In this document: piece after piece, positions 26,416-35,270 of the stretch
Position numbering within the stretch: the first letter of the stretch is position 1
Layout: each line of letters starts with the position of its first letter
Origin: Paraperibacillus marinus
GTDB taxonomy: Bacteria > Bacillota > Bacilli > Bacillales > DSM-1321
Reading direction: 5' to 3'
Length of the DNA stretch: 64,000 bases
Assembly: GCF_046237605.1 (NCBI RefSeq)
Contig: NZ_CP143542.1
Span: forward strand, 1,116,001 to 1,180,000
Position numbers and translations under genes: made by a program
The notes under the pieces: generated by a model
What the model saw: the letters and a program-made list of their open reading frames with translations, nothing else
What the model was told of the DNA's origin: nothing
Databases searched by the model: none

Positions 26416-27015
26416 TTAAAATCCAAAAGAGCTCTGGAGCACAAGCGGTTTTACATTAATCAGTGAACCTTCCTGATGGCTGCTGTCATTCAGGACGAGT
26501 GTCAGGTTGATTGTACCGTGTTTGAAGCGGCCGGTAACACGGTCTTTCTTAACATTGCTTAATGTGAGGGAAGAGACCCTGACTGCGCCTGAGTTATCAT
26601 CTGCTTCCGCAAGTTCGGTGGAATGGGTAAGCAGTTTTATAGGCTCCTCATTGTTCCGCTTTATGGTAATATCATTTTCTTCAATGGAAATTTTTACGGT
26701 GGAGGCAGGCTTGACTGAGTCTTCTATCAGATACCCCTCGACTGTTTTATCTTCATTCCGTACAAGCTCAATTCCTCTTCCATCCTCCAGGTTCCTTACA
26801 TAAGTAGGAGGGGAGTTGTACATTTCGTTTAATATCATGGTCGCAATATAATCTGCATTATCACGCAGCCCGCTTTCCACCTGGATTTTCTGGTACAGCT
26901 TGATGCCTGTCAGAAAAACCGAATAAATCAGTACTGCGGCAATGGCGGATATCACAACAGTCAACAGCAGCTCAATCAGTGTTACTCCCTTTTCGTTGAA
27001 GAATGGCTTATTCAT
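26416..27015 (-). CDS. PilW-like minor prepilin
   Basis: The 199-residue product has a type III signal: a short leader ending NEKG, cleavage, then VTLIELLLTVVISAIAAVLIYSVF with Glu at +5. It should be processed by the prepilin peptidase encoded at 35742 and enter the pilus as a minor subunit or priming-complex member. The C-terminal body has strand-rich sequence and no cysteines. It overlaps the upstream PilV-like gene by 8 bases and precedes the PilX-like gene by 12, so the three form one operon read away from the main pilus genes. Confidence 0.82.
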   Translation of the reverse strand: MNKPFFNEKGVTLIELLLTVVISAIAAVLIYSVFLTGIKLYQKIQVESGLRDNADYIATMILNEMYNSPPTYVRNLEDGRGIELVRNEDKTVEGYLIEDSVKPASTVKISIEENDITIKRNNEEPIKLLTHSTELAEADDNSGAVRVSSLTLSNVKKDRVTGRFKHGTINLTLVLNDSSHQEGSLINVKPLVLQSSFGF

Positions 27016-27478
27016 TTTTCAGTACCCCTCTGACAATAGCTTCGCGGCCGCCCCATTTTACCTCAACAGCCAGGGGCATGATGTAGTCACTCAGGTCACC
27101 GTCGGCCCTTGAGATGGTCACTTCCGCTTCATAAGTAACGTTGTTCACCTTGGATTGAAAGACCGTTTCACAGTTTCCTTCGAATGCATCCTTATTCTTT
27201 AAACAGTCGCTTAATTGAAGGGTGATCGACTGGGGCGGGCGGGTTGTGCTGTCTTCCGGAAAATATGCATCTTGGATTTTTTCAAAAGGCTGCCTCTCTA
27301 CATAATTCAGCACATTCCGAGCCACATTGATGCCGACCGTCTTGCTTTCATTTTGTTTTGTGTGAGTATAAGCCTGGTTAAAAATACCCATGGCTGATAA
27401 CAGCAGAATACCAAGCAGGGTAACGGCAATCAGTACCTCAAGCAGGCTGAAACCCCCGTTTTTATTTAAAATTTTCAT
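27008..27478 (-). CDS. PilV-like minor prepilin
   Basis: The product has 156 residues with leader MKILNKNGG and mature start FSLLEVLIAVTLLGILLLSAMGIFNQAY, including Glu at +5. This is a clear type IV prepilin helix. Two cysteines (DCLKNKDAFEGNC) could form a loop like the C-terminal disulfide region of pilins. It is the first gene of the minor-pilin operon and diverges from the gene at 27620; the 140-base gap probably holds both promoters. AGAGGAAG precedes the ATG. Confidence 0.82.
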   Translation of the reverse strand: MKILNKNGGFSLLEVLIAVTLLGILLLSAMGIFNQAYTHTKQNESKTVGINVARNVLNYVERQPFEKIQDAYFPEDSTTRPPQSITLQLSDCLKNKDAFEGNCETVFQSKVNNVTYEAEVTISRADGDLSDYIMPLAVEVKWGGREAIVRGVLKNE

Positions 27479-27619
27479 AGTTTACATACTTCCTCTTCTT
27501 TCAAATTACCTGGCTTTATTATACAATAACTAATAGTCGATATTTGTCTTTTAAGGAAACTTTTTAGGTATTTAGTAATATTGTGAGATTAAAAGAAGAT
27601 TTTAGAAGAGGTGGACCAT

Positions 27620-29050
27620 TTGATAACCGTTTTGCTGGCATGTGCCTCTCTCATCCTTCTTGTGCCGATCCTGCTGCTGCTGGATCTTGGGATGAGCAAA
27701 AAAGGGAAGCTGCTGCTGGGTGCGACAGCGTTTTGCATTTCAGGCCTGTCCCTTATGGCTGAGGGAAGCCTTCCGCTGCAGCAATCCATCCTGATTGCCC
27801 TGCTGCTCGTGCTCCTGTCGGGGCTGATGTATGGAAAAAGATTGGGGAGTTTCATCTTCGCGACGCATGGCGGCGGGAACAAGCCGGCAATGCCATACTT
27901 TGATCATGAAGCGGGCGCATCCAGGGAAGCTGCTGGAAAAGAATTGAATATAGCAGAGAAATTCACTGAAGAAAATGATTCTGCAGCCGATGAAGTGATT
28001 ATAGTCTCCAAAACCGAGCTTACGCCACAGCCTCATTCTGGTGCTGACGTGGATGACTGGCTGGAGACCATGGAATTCTCTGAAGCAGAAGCAGCAGAAG
28101 AAGCTGCAAAGCCGGATCTGAATGAGGTTCAAAGTGACGGTTCAACAGGTGAGCTGTCAGAAATAGAACAGCTGCTGGAAATGGCAGAAGTCGAGGAAAT
28201 AATAGGAACATCCCCCGCTGTCCCTTCAGTGCCGGATGCAGCAGGCGCCGGACTCGAAGAAGCAGGCATCCCGAAGGATTTTATCCTTCAGGACATGGAT
28301 TCTGAGCTTCATCCTTTGGAAGATGAAGCAATGAAACATCTACATATAGAAGCTGATTCAGAATTGCAGCCTCTTCCGCTTTATGACTTAGACGCCGTCA
28401 ATGCCGAAACTGGCAGCGAAGATGCTCTAGAAGCTGAAGTTTTGCCGCCGGCCGGTTTAGACGAAGATGTTCTTCCTCTATTATTGCTGAAAGAAGCAGA
28501 GAATGAGCAGCATGAAGAAAAGGAAGATGAGTTCCTTCCTGGTTTGGAGGAAGCATCTAAGATTGGCTCTGTTTCTGAAGAGCTGGAGGAGCTGCCGCAG
28601 AGGGAAGAGGCTTTATTGGACCATGTTCCTGACCTTTCGGAGGAAACGGACGATTCCATGAAAGACATTCCGGCAGAGGAACCAGCCGGGCAGGACGATC
28701 AGGATGATCATAACTTTGAAAGTGTTCTTATAGAAGAAGAAAAAGCGGAGGCACCGATAACCCGGAGGCAGATAGATAAAGGAGTCCTGCAGACTATACT
28801 GAGCGGGATAGCCATTTCACGGGATGAAACGGATTATCCTTCCTATATAAGGCTTGTGAAGCAGCATATGCATCCGGGGCTGTCTCCGCAGGATTATTAT
28901 GTATTTGCTGGTTTATTAATTGAAGAGTATATCCGGCAGGATGATGCGGCAGCATTAGAGCCGCTGCTAAAAGAACTGCAGGAAAGATACCTTCCTTATC
29001 CAATCATCTTAAGTGAAATAGAATTTTTATATGAAGCCTATTGCAGGTAA
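27620..29050 (+). CDS. Membrane protein with long acidic region, pilus locus, unknown function
   Basis: The product has 476 residues. Two or three hydrophobic helices come first (ITVLLACASLILLVPILLLLDLG and LLLGATAFCISGLSLMA, then LIALLLVLLSGLMYG). About 270 very acidic, low-complexity residues rich in Glu, Asp and Leu follow. A folded C-terminal segment of about 100 residues closes it (RRQIDKGVLQTILSGIAISR to ILSEIEFLYEAYCR), probably helical. TTG at 27620 was chosen because GAGGTGG lies five bases upstream; GTG at 27611 is the alternative. It is the first gene of the rightward pilus operon. I do not recognise the family. The acidic tail suggests a scaffold or a charged cytoplasmic platform. 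Confidence 0.72.
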   Translation: MITVLLACASLILLVPILLLLDLGMSKKGKLLLGATAFCISGLSLMAEGSLPLQQSILIALLLVLLSGLMYGKRLGSFIFATHGGGNKPAMPYFDHEAGASREAAGKELNIAEKFTEENDSAADEVIIVSKTELTPQPHSGADVDDWLETMEFSEAEAAEEAAKPDLNEVQSDGSTGELSEIEQLLEMAEVEEIIGTSPAVPSVPDAAGAGLEEAGIPKDFILQDMDSELHPLEDEAMKHLHIEADSELQPLPLYDLDAVNAETGSEDALEAEVLPPAGLDEDVLPLLLLKEAENEQHEEKEDEFLPGLEEASKIGSVSEELEELPQREEALLDHVPDLSEETDDSMKDIPAEEPAGQDDQDDHNFESVLIEEEKAEAPITRRQIDKGVLQTILSGIAISRDETDYPSYIRLVKQHMHPGLSPQDYYVFAGLLIEEYIRQDDAAALEPLLKELQERYLPYPIILSEIEFLYEAYCR

Positions 29051-29076
29051 TTTTTAAAGAACAGGTGAGTGTAATC

Positions 29077-29790
29077 ATGAAAAAAAGTGCAGAGATCGCC
29101 GGGCTTCCCATCATCAGCATCCAGGACGGAATACAGATCGGAAGCGTAAAGAACCTTGTTTTAAATCCGGAAAAGGGAACGATAGAGTTCTTGACCATCG
29201 AACATGAGGAATGGGAGGAGAATGTGAAGGCCATTCCGTTCAAGAAGGTTGTAGGGATTGGAGAATATGCGCTGACTATTGAAAACGGAAACGCGGTCAT
29301 CGACCTTGCTGAACTGCCTGTGGTCAACGAGCTCGTGACAAAAGGCATCCGCATCAGCGGTACCCGGGTCATGACAAGGAAGGGACAGCTTCTGGGCGAG
29401 GCTGTGGAATTCTTTACGGATGATGAGAGCGGGCAGGTCATCGGTATGGTTCTGTGCATTAAGGGCGGAGAGAGATTCCTTGCTGCCGAATTTGTGCAGA
29501 CCTATGGACGTGACATCATTATTGTCCAAGAGGAAGCAGAGGGAAATCTGGAGCCGTTAAAAGATAGTGAGATCAGTGTGTACAACAAGGAGGAAGGCGG
29601 GGCCATTCCTTCCATCCGGCATAAACAGATTGAGCTTCTGAGCGGCAAAAGGGTGATGAAGGATATTCTTTCCGGTACAGGCGAGGTCCTGATTGCAGAA
29701 GGGACATTCCTTTCGGCGGAAGATGTAGAAAAGGCACAGGAAGAGGGCCCTGGAGTGATTGTCGAGCTTTCCATGAGTGTCGAAGGCTAA
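29077..29790 (+). CDS. PRC-barrel domain protein
   Basis: The product has 237 residues and no signal peptide. Two PRC-barrel-like units are visible: IAGLPIISIQDGIQIGSVKNLVLNPEKGTIEFL near the N-terminus and RVMTRKGQLLGEAVEFF near residue 100. A poorly conserved tail (LLSGKRVMKDILSGTGEVLI) may form a third small barrel. PRC barrels are small beta domains found in RNA-processing and photosynthetic proteins, and act as protein adaptors. ATG at 29077 was chosen over the in-frame upstream codon at 29041, which overlaps the previous gene. It sits in the pilus operon between two envelope proteins, so an adaptor role is possible but unproven. Confidence 0.72.
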   Translation: MKKSAEIAGLPIISIQDGIQIGSVKNLVLNPEKGTIEFLTIEHEEWEENVKAIPFKKVVGIGEYALTIENGNAVIDLAELPVVNELVTKGIRISGTRVMTRKGQLLGEAVEFFTDDESGQVIGMVLCIKGGERFLAAEFVQTYGRDIIIVQEEAEGNLEPLKDSEISVYNKEEGGAIPSIRHKQIELLSGKRVMKDILSGTGEVLIAEGTFLSAEDVEKAQEEGPGVIVELSMSVEG

Positions 29791-29810
29791 TGCAAAGCGG
29801 GGAATAAAGT

Positions 29811-31205
29811 GTGAGGAACCAGGACAGCCTAAAAATTTTATTGACGCTCCTGCTGGCAACAGCTTTCATTTTCTCTTTCTCGCATTTTGGCGCTAAGGCC
29901 TATACTTCCTATTTTATTGCAGGGGAGCTGTATGGAGAAGGGACAGCGGTGGGAAGTCTCGATGTTGCAGGCAGGACAAGGGCGGAAGCAGCCGCCCTTA
30001 TTGAGGAGAAGAGCGAGGAATGGAAGAAAGCTGTAAAGCTCACCCTCGCCTATAAAGAAAAAAAGACAGCAGTCAGTACCAAGGATTTCACTTTTCTCAA
30101 AGAAAAGACGGTATCAGACTTATCTTCCGGCAGAAAGACTCTCGCATCTGTCGAATTGCCGGATGACAGTGTCAAGGATATGCTCCTTAAGGTTTCCAGC
30201 TCCATTGCCTCAGATGATGTGGAGATAGACAAGTTGAAAAAGGACTTGATGATCAGTGCCACCATGCTTGAAGCAGGCAGCTATGTACTGAACCTTGAAA
30301 GCTATATCCCCGGCTCCGACCGGGAGGAAGTCATCAATACGGCCTCGGTTTCAGGCGGTCAGAATGCAAACGAATTGGAGCGGCTGGCAAAAGCGGGACC
30401 CGTGATTGAGATTCCTGCAGGCGCTCCGTTCTCCCTGCAGAAAAACCTGCTTGAAAAGCTTGACCTGAAGCTGACAGCCGGGGCAGAGAGCAGGCTTGCC
30501 ACCGCTGTCTATCAGGTGATCGGCAGGACGAACTTTGAAATGATAGAACGCCATATCAGCAGGGAGCTGCCTGATTATGCAGAGCTCGGCGTAGAAGCAA
30601 AGGCTGACAGCAGGAATAAGCTGGATTTGATCTTTTACAACCCGAATAAATACGGCTTTAAACTGGCTTTTGCCATCGAAGGGGACCGCCTGGCGGTCAA
30701 GCTTTCCGGCCGTCCATTTTTATACAGCTATGAAATTGCCAAGCGGGATCAAAAATCATTTGATCCGAAGGCTGTCCTCCATTTCAAACCCCAGCTTTCT
30801 TTTCCGCAGACGGTGATTGAAAAGGATGGCAAAGAAGGGCAGCTTGTGAGGATGTACCGGAATACAGTGGATGAGAAAGGCAGGCAGGTAAAAAGCGTGC
30901 TATTATCAGAGGACTTTTATGCACCGGTTTACAGCATCCATGACATAGGCTTGATCAAGCCGCTTCCAGAGATTATCCTGAGCGATGAAACACTGCCTTT
31001 TGAAGAAGAAGAAGAAGAACCGGCGGCAGAGGATGACAGCGGTTCTGCCGTGGAAGATAACACCGAAGATCCGGCAGCAGAAGAAGACAGTGAAAACACG
31101 CCTGATCCAGGCACAGAAGAAACAGAGTATCCCGATGATACAGATGAAATTGAGGTAGATCCAGATCCGCTGCAGGAAGATCTTCCTGCCGGGGATACCC
31201 GATAA
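29811..31205 (+). CDS. Secreted or anchored envelope protein with PG_binding_4/VanW-like N-terminal domain
   Basis: The product has 464 residues. A hydrophobic helix at about residues 8-28 (ILLTLLLATAFIFSFSHFGA) is followed by GTAVGSLDVAGRTRAEAAALIEEK, which resembles the putative peptidoglycan-binding domain (PG_binding_4) that precedes VanW domains in YoaR-type proteins. A full VanW domain is not seen. The last 70 or so residues are a highly acidic Glu/Asp/Pro tail of the kind that spans cell wall. The GTG start has only a weak GGGGAA ribosome site. Its place just before pilB suggests a wall-spanning partner of the pilus, perhaps replacing outer-membrane alignment proteins; that is inference. 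Confidence 0.68.
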   Translation: MRNQDSLKILLTLLLATAFIFSFSHFGAKAYTSYFIAGELYGEGTAVGSLDVAGRTRAEAAALIEEKSEEWKKAVKLTLAYKEKKTAVSTKDFTFLKEKTVSDLSSGRKTLASVELPDDSVKDMLLKVSSSIASDDVEIDKLKKDLMISATMLEAGSYVLNLESYIPGSDREEVINTASVSGGQNANELERLAKAGPVIEIPAGAPFSLQKNLLEKLDLKLTAGAESRLATAVYQVIGRTNFEMIERHISRELPDYAELGVEAKADSRNKLDLIFYNPNKYGFKLAFAIEGDRLAVKLSGRPFLYSYEIAKRDQKSFDPKAVLHFKPQLSFPQTVIEKDGKEGQLVRMYRNTVDEKGRQVKSVLLSEDFYAPVYSIHDIGLIKPLPEIILSDETLPFEEEEEEPAAEDDSGSAVEDNTEDPAAEEDSENTPDPGTEETEYPDDTDEIEVDPDPLQEDLPAGDTR

Positions 31206-31233
31206 AAATTACCGATAAAGGCGGGGAACCACA

Positions 31234-32895
31234 ATGACACAGACCCGTAAGCGCCTTGGGGATTTATTAGTTGAAGCTGGTCTGATTTCTGAGGATCAGC
31301 TTCATTCGGCTTTAAAAGATAAAGGCGCAGGCCAGAGGCTTGGAGATGTATTGCTGCAAAAGGGCTATATCACAGAATTGCAGCTGATCGAAGTGCTCGA
31401 GGTGCAGCTTGGGATTCCCCATGTCAGTCTGTACCGCTTCCCATTCGATACGAAGCTGTTTTCGCTGGTGAGCAAGGACTATGCGAAGCGGAATCTTGTA
31501 ATTCCCTTAAAGCGTGAAGGCGACAGGCTCCTGATTGCCATGGCGGATCCAATGGACTTTTATGCCATTGATGACCTGAGGCTTGCAACAGGATTCCAGA
31601 TTGAAGCGGCGATCGCAACAAAGGATGATATTCTCCGTTCCATCCAAAAATATTATGATTCAAACGAGAATTTTGAAGAACTGCTTGGGGATTCCCCGCA
31701 GCAGGAAGCCGTCGAGGAAGACAAAATAACAGATCAGGACTCGCCGGTTGTCCGCCTGGTCAACCAGCTCATATCCGCAGCTGTCACCCAGAAGGCGAGT
31801 GACATCCACATCGATCCCCAGGAAACCAGGGTTGTAATCCGGAACCGGATTGACGGCGTCCTTCGCATCGAGAGGGTGCTCCCGAAGCATATGCAGAGCG
31901 TCCTCACGGCCAGGATCAAAATTCTGGCCAATCTGGATATAACCGAGCACCGGGTGCCGCAGGACGGCCGGATCAAGATCAATCTCGATTTCCATCCGGT
32001 CGATCTTCGTGTATCTTCACTGCCGACCATCTATGGCGAAAAAATCGTGCTGCGGATCCTGGATCTCGGCAGCTCGCTGAATGACCTGAACCAGCTTGGC
32101 TTCAATAAGCTGAATCTGCAGCGCTTCCTGAACATGATCGATAAGCCGTCCGGCATCGTGCTGATCACCGGCCCGACCGGATCTGGAAAGTCTTCGACCC
32201 TCTATGCCGCTTTAAATAAGCTGAACAGTGAAGAAGTGAATATCATCACGGTGGAAGACCCGGTAGAGTACCAGCTTGAAGGAATCAACCAGATTCAGGT
32301 GAACCCGAACGTGGGAATGACCTTTGCAGCCGGGCTCCGCTCCATCCTCCGGCAAGATCCGAATGTAATCATGGTCGGTGAGATCCGTGATAAGGAAACC
32401 GTGGAAATCGCAATCAGGGCCTCACTTACAGGACATCTGGTCCTGAGCACCATTCATACAAATGACTCGATCAGTACGATAACAAGGCTGATGGATATGG
32501 GAGTGGAGCCATTCCTGCTTGCCTCTTCACTGAGCGGAATTGTCGCCCAGCGCCTTGTCAGAAGGGTGTGCAGGGACTGTGCCGGGGAACAGGCCCCATC
32601 GAAGCGGGAAATTGAAATCTTTGCCCGCCGGGGGATGAAAATTGAAAAAATCATCAGGGGAAAAGGCTGCGCCTCCTGCAATATGACCGGCTATAAAGGC
32701 CGGATTGCCATCCATGAAATCCTCGTCCTGAACGATGAGATGAAACGGGTGATCATGAATGGGGAAGCCTTTACCGGGCTCAGGGATCTGGCTGTAAAGA
32801 GCAAGACGGTCTTTTTGATCGATGACGGACTGCTTAAGGTGAAGCAGGGCTACACCACCACAGAGGAAGTTCTTCGGGTCGCCATGCCCGAGTAG
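31234..32895 (+). CDS. pilB: Type IV pilus extension ATPase PilB
   Basis: PilB is the cytoplasmic hexameric motor that drives pilin polymerisation. The 553-residue protein opens with an MshEN domain made of two tandem motifs (RLGDLLVEAGLISEDQLHSAL, then RLGDVLLQKGYITELQLIEV), the pattern that binds cyclic-di-GMP in MshE and related PilBs. The ATPase core has Walker A (GPTGSGKSS), the Asp box, Walker B (IMVGEIRDKETVEIA) and the His box (LSTIHTND). A C-terminal tetracysteine zinc site (CRDC and CASC) identifies PilB rather than PilT. Only the final glutamine of the first MshEN motif is changed, to lysine. It begins the core pilBTC block, with pilT 11 bases downstream. Confidence 0.95.
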   Translation: MTQTRKRLGDLLVEAGLISEDQLHSALKDKGAGQRLGDVLLQKGYITELQLIEVLEVQLGIPHVSLYRFPFDTKLFSLVSKDYAKRNLVIPLKREGDRLLIAMADPMDFYAIDDLRLATGFQIEAAIATKDDILRSIQKYYDSNENFEELLGDSPQQEAVEEDKITDQDSPVVRLVNQLISAAVTQKASDIHIDPQETRVVIRNRIDGVLRIERVLPKHMQSVLTARIKILANLDITEHRVPQDGRIKINLDFHPVDLRVSSLPTIYGEKIVLRILDLGSSLNDLNQLGFNKLNLQRFLNMIDKPSGIVLITGPTGSGKSSTLYAALNKLNSEEVNIITVEDPVEYQLEGINQIQVNPNVGMTFAAGLRSILRQDPNVIMVGEIRDKETVEIAIRASLTGHLVLSTIHTNDSISTITRLMDMGVEPFLLASSLSGIVAQRLVRRVCRDCAGEQAPSKREIEIFARRGMKIEKIIRGKGCASCNMTGYKGRIAIHEILVLNDEMKRVIMNGEAFTGLRDLAVKSKTVFLIDDGLLKVKQGYTTTEEVLRVAMPE

Positions 32896-32906
32896 GAGTG
32901 AAGCAG

Positions 32907-33959
32907 ATGGCAATTGATATTGAACATATACTTCGTGCAGGCTATGAATTGAAGGCATCTGATATCCACCTGACCGTTGGGGTCCCGCCTGTTATGCGCA
33001 TAAACGGCGATCTGAAGCGGTATGGAAAGGACGTTCTGGCACCCGGGGATACAGAGAATATGGCAAGGAAAATTGTACCCGGGGATATGTGGGAAACTTT
33101 CAAGGAGCGGGGGGAGCTTGACTTTTCTTACGGTCTCGCAGGGGTTTCGCGGTTCAGGGTGAATGCATACCACCAGCGGGCTTGCATATCGCTTGCCATC
33201 CGCATCGTGCCGAGGCGGATTCCGGCCCTTGATGAGCTGGGACTGCCGGAGGTGCTGAAAAAGGTGGCAGAGAAGCCGCACGGCCTCGTCCTGGTGACTG
33301 GTCCAACCGGGAGCGGGAAGTCTACGACGCTTGCCTCGATGATTTCGTACATAAACCAGACGATGAAAAAGCATATCGTGACCCTGGAGGATCCGATTGA
33401 ATATCTGCATAAGCACGGCAGCTGCATTATTGACCAGCGGGAAATCGGCTTTGACACCAACAGCTTTGCCAACGGACTCCGGGCAGCGCTCCGCCAGGAT
33501 CCTGATGTGATTCTTGTTGGCGAAATGCGTGATCTTGAAACGATCCAGACAGCCATCACCGCAGCGGAGACAGGCCACCTCGTTTTCGGGACTCTCCATA
33601 CATCCAGTGCGCCGTCGACAATCGATAGGATCATAGATGTCTTCCCGGCCGACCAGCAGCCGCAGATCCGCATTCAGCTGGCATCGGTACTCGTGGCCAT
33701 CGTCTCCCAGCGGCTGTTTCCGACGGCCGCCCGCGACGGACGTGCCGCCGCGACCGAGATATTGATCAATAATCCGGCGATCGCCAATTTGATACGCAAT
33801 GAGAAAATCCACCAGATTGCCAGTGTGATCCAGACATCAAAGGCACAGGGGATGCATACACTGGAAAGCCAGATCAAGGACATGCTTGCTGCCGGACGGA
33901 TATCCCGTGAAGCGGCTTCCGTCTTTTTACAGGAGAAGATAGAAAATGGCCAGATATAA
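32907..33959 (+). CDS. pilT: Type IV pilus retraction ATPase PilT
   Basis: PilT depolymerises pili and powers twitching. The 350-residue product has the short PAS-like N-terminal domain (DIHLTVGVPPVMRINGD), Walker A (GPTGSGKSTT), Walker B (ILVGEMRDLETIQTA), the His box (VFGTLHTSS) and the C-terminal motif NPAIANLIRN that corresponds to the AIRNLIRE helix of PilT. No tetracysteine zinc site is present, as expected. ATG at 32907 was chosen because AGGAG lies 8 bases upstream; an in-frame GTG at 32898 overlaps that site. Its presence means retractile pili. B. subtilis lacks PilT. It overlaps pilC by 14 bases. Confidence 0.95.
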   Translation: MAIDIEHILRAGYELKASDIHLTVGVPPVMRINGDLKRYGKDVLAPGDTENMARKIVPGDMWETFKERGELDFSYGLAGVSRFRVNAYHQRACISLAIRIVPRRIPALDELGLPEVLKKVAEKPHGLVLVTGPTGSGKSTTLASMISYINQTMKKHIVTLEDPIEYLHKHGSCIIDQREIGFDTNSFANGLRAALRQDPDVILVGEMRDLETIQTAITAAETGHLVFGTLHTSSAPSTIDRIIDVFPADQQPQIRIQLASVLVAIVSQRLFPTAARDGRAAATEILINNPAIANLIRNEKIHQIASVIQTSKAQGMHTLESQIKDMLAAGRISREAASVFLQEKIENGQI

Positions 33960-35157
33960 ATATAGCGGCCGTGACCGGAGGGGCGCAAGATCCGGCGTGA
34001 TTACCGCAGCCAATAAGAGGGAAGCGGCAGCCAGGCTCCGTGAAGACGGCATAAAGGTAATGGAAGTCACTGAAGTCCCGGAAACGGTACTGACAAAGGA
34101 TATCGTGATCGGAAATCCGGTCAGGCTCCAGCACTTCGTCGTGTACCTCAGACAGTTTTCCACCCTGCTGAAGGCCGGCGTCACGGTCGTGGATGCCACC
34201 AATATCCTGTCTGTGCAGACAGAAAGCAAATACTTGAAGAAAGCACTGCAGGACATCGAGGCCGATCTCCGGGAGGGACATCCGCTCTCTGAGGCGGCAG
34301 CCAGGCATAAAAGGATCTTCTCGCCGCTCTTCATCAACATGGTGAAGGCCGGCGAGGCAGGGGGAAATCTAGACGGAACGCTCGAGCGCCTGGCCGATCA
34401 TTTTGAAAAGCAGCACAGCACGCGTCAGAAGATCACGTCGGCACTGGCCTACCCTTCCGTCGTGGCGGTCATCGCGGTCGGCGTCGTCATCTTCCTGCTT
34501 GTGTCGGTTGTACCGACATTTGTAGACATGTTTGCCGATTTCGGGGGCGAGCTGCCAGCCATCACTCAATTCGTGCTCAGTGCGAGTGATTTTATGCAAA
34601 AGTCCTGGTATTTCATCATCCTCCTGTTCCTGCTTGCAGCAGGGGGGATTGCGGCGGTCCGCAGGAACCGGAAAACAAAATATTATCTCGATTACTTTGT
34701 GCTTCGCCTGCCGATATTCGGAAGCATGATTCAAAAGGCGGTCCTGGCCCGGATGACCCGGACGCTGAGCTCGCTGTTCACAAGCTCCGTCCCAATCCTT
34801 CAGGCAATGACAATTGTCGAGAAGGTTGTGGAAAATGAAGTGGTCGCCCGTGTAGTCAGGGAATCACGGTCATCCCTGGAACAGGGCCGATCCATCACAG
34901 AGCCCATGAAAAAACACTGGGCCTTCCCGCCGCTGATCACCCAGATGATCGCGATCGGTGAAGAAACAGGATCGCTCGATGCTATGCTCGGGAAGGTGGC
35001 CGACTTCTACGAAAAAGAAGTAGAAAATAGCACAGAGCGGCTCAAATCACTGATCGAACCTCTGATGATTGTTGTGCTAGCCGGCCTTGTCGGGACTATT
35101 GTCATAGCGATCATGGTGCCGATGTTTGAGATTTTCAATGAAGTAGGCAATCAATAG
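33946..35157 (+). CDS. pilC: Type IV pilus inner-membrane platform protein PilC
   Basis: PilC is the membrane platform that couples PilB/PilT to the growing fibre. The 403-residue protein has the two tandem T2SSF domains: an N-terminal cytoplasmic one (LRQFSTLLKAGVTVVDATNIL) and a second (MTRTLSSLFTSSVPILQAM). Hydrophobic helices lie at about residues 165-190, 215-235 and 370-395. Start AGGAGAAG is 10 bases before the ATG inside the end of pilT. A gap of 113 bases with its own TATAAT then leads to the pilin gene. Confidence 0.95.
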   Translation: MARYKYSGRDRRGARSGVITAANKREAAARLREDGIKVMEVTEVPETVLTKDIVIGNPVRLQHFVVYLRQFSTLLKAGVTVVDATNILSVQTESKYLKKALQDIEADLREGHPLSEAAARHKRIFSPLFINMVKAGEAGGNLDGTLERLADHFEKQHSTRQKITSALAYPSVVAVIAVGVVIFLLVSVVPTFVDMFADFGGELPAITQFVLSASDFMQKSWYFIILLFLLAAGGIAAVRRNRKTKYYLDYFVLRLPIFGSMIQKAVLARMTRTLSSLFTSSVPILQAMTIVEKVVENEVVARVVRESRSSLEQGRSITEPMKKHWAFPPLITQMIAIGEETGSLDAMLGKVADFYEKEVENSTERLKSLIEPLMIVVLAGLVGTIVIAIMVPMFEIFNEVGNQ

Positions 35158-35192
35158 CGACAAATTTCCTACTTTTTTTAAAAAACTATATC

Positions 35193-35218
35193 GAACAGAC
35201 TGTTCAGTATAGTATAAT
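35193..35218 (+). promoter_or_regulatory. Candidate pilin promoter with palindromic operator
   Basis: A perfect TATAAT lies at 35213-35218 and a 13-base palindrome GAACAGACTGTTC at 35193-35205, where the -35 region would be. There is no good -35 hexamer. The arrangement suggests a regulated or activator-dependent promoter giving the pilin extra transcription. Confidence 0.5.
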
Positions 35219-35270
35219 CCTATATATAAATTTACAAAAATAGTAAAATATTACTAGGGAGGAAAAACTA

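Noticed and set aside
32850..33812. 320-codon frame on the minus strand over pilT
   Set aside because: It is opposite a certain gene with all PilT motifs; it is a product of codon bias.
35193..35205. LexA (SOS) box in the pilin promoter
   Set aside because: The half-sites CGAAC and GTTC are five bases apart instead of four and the outer G is missing.
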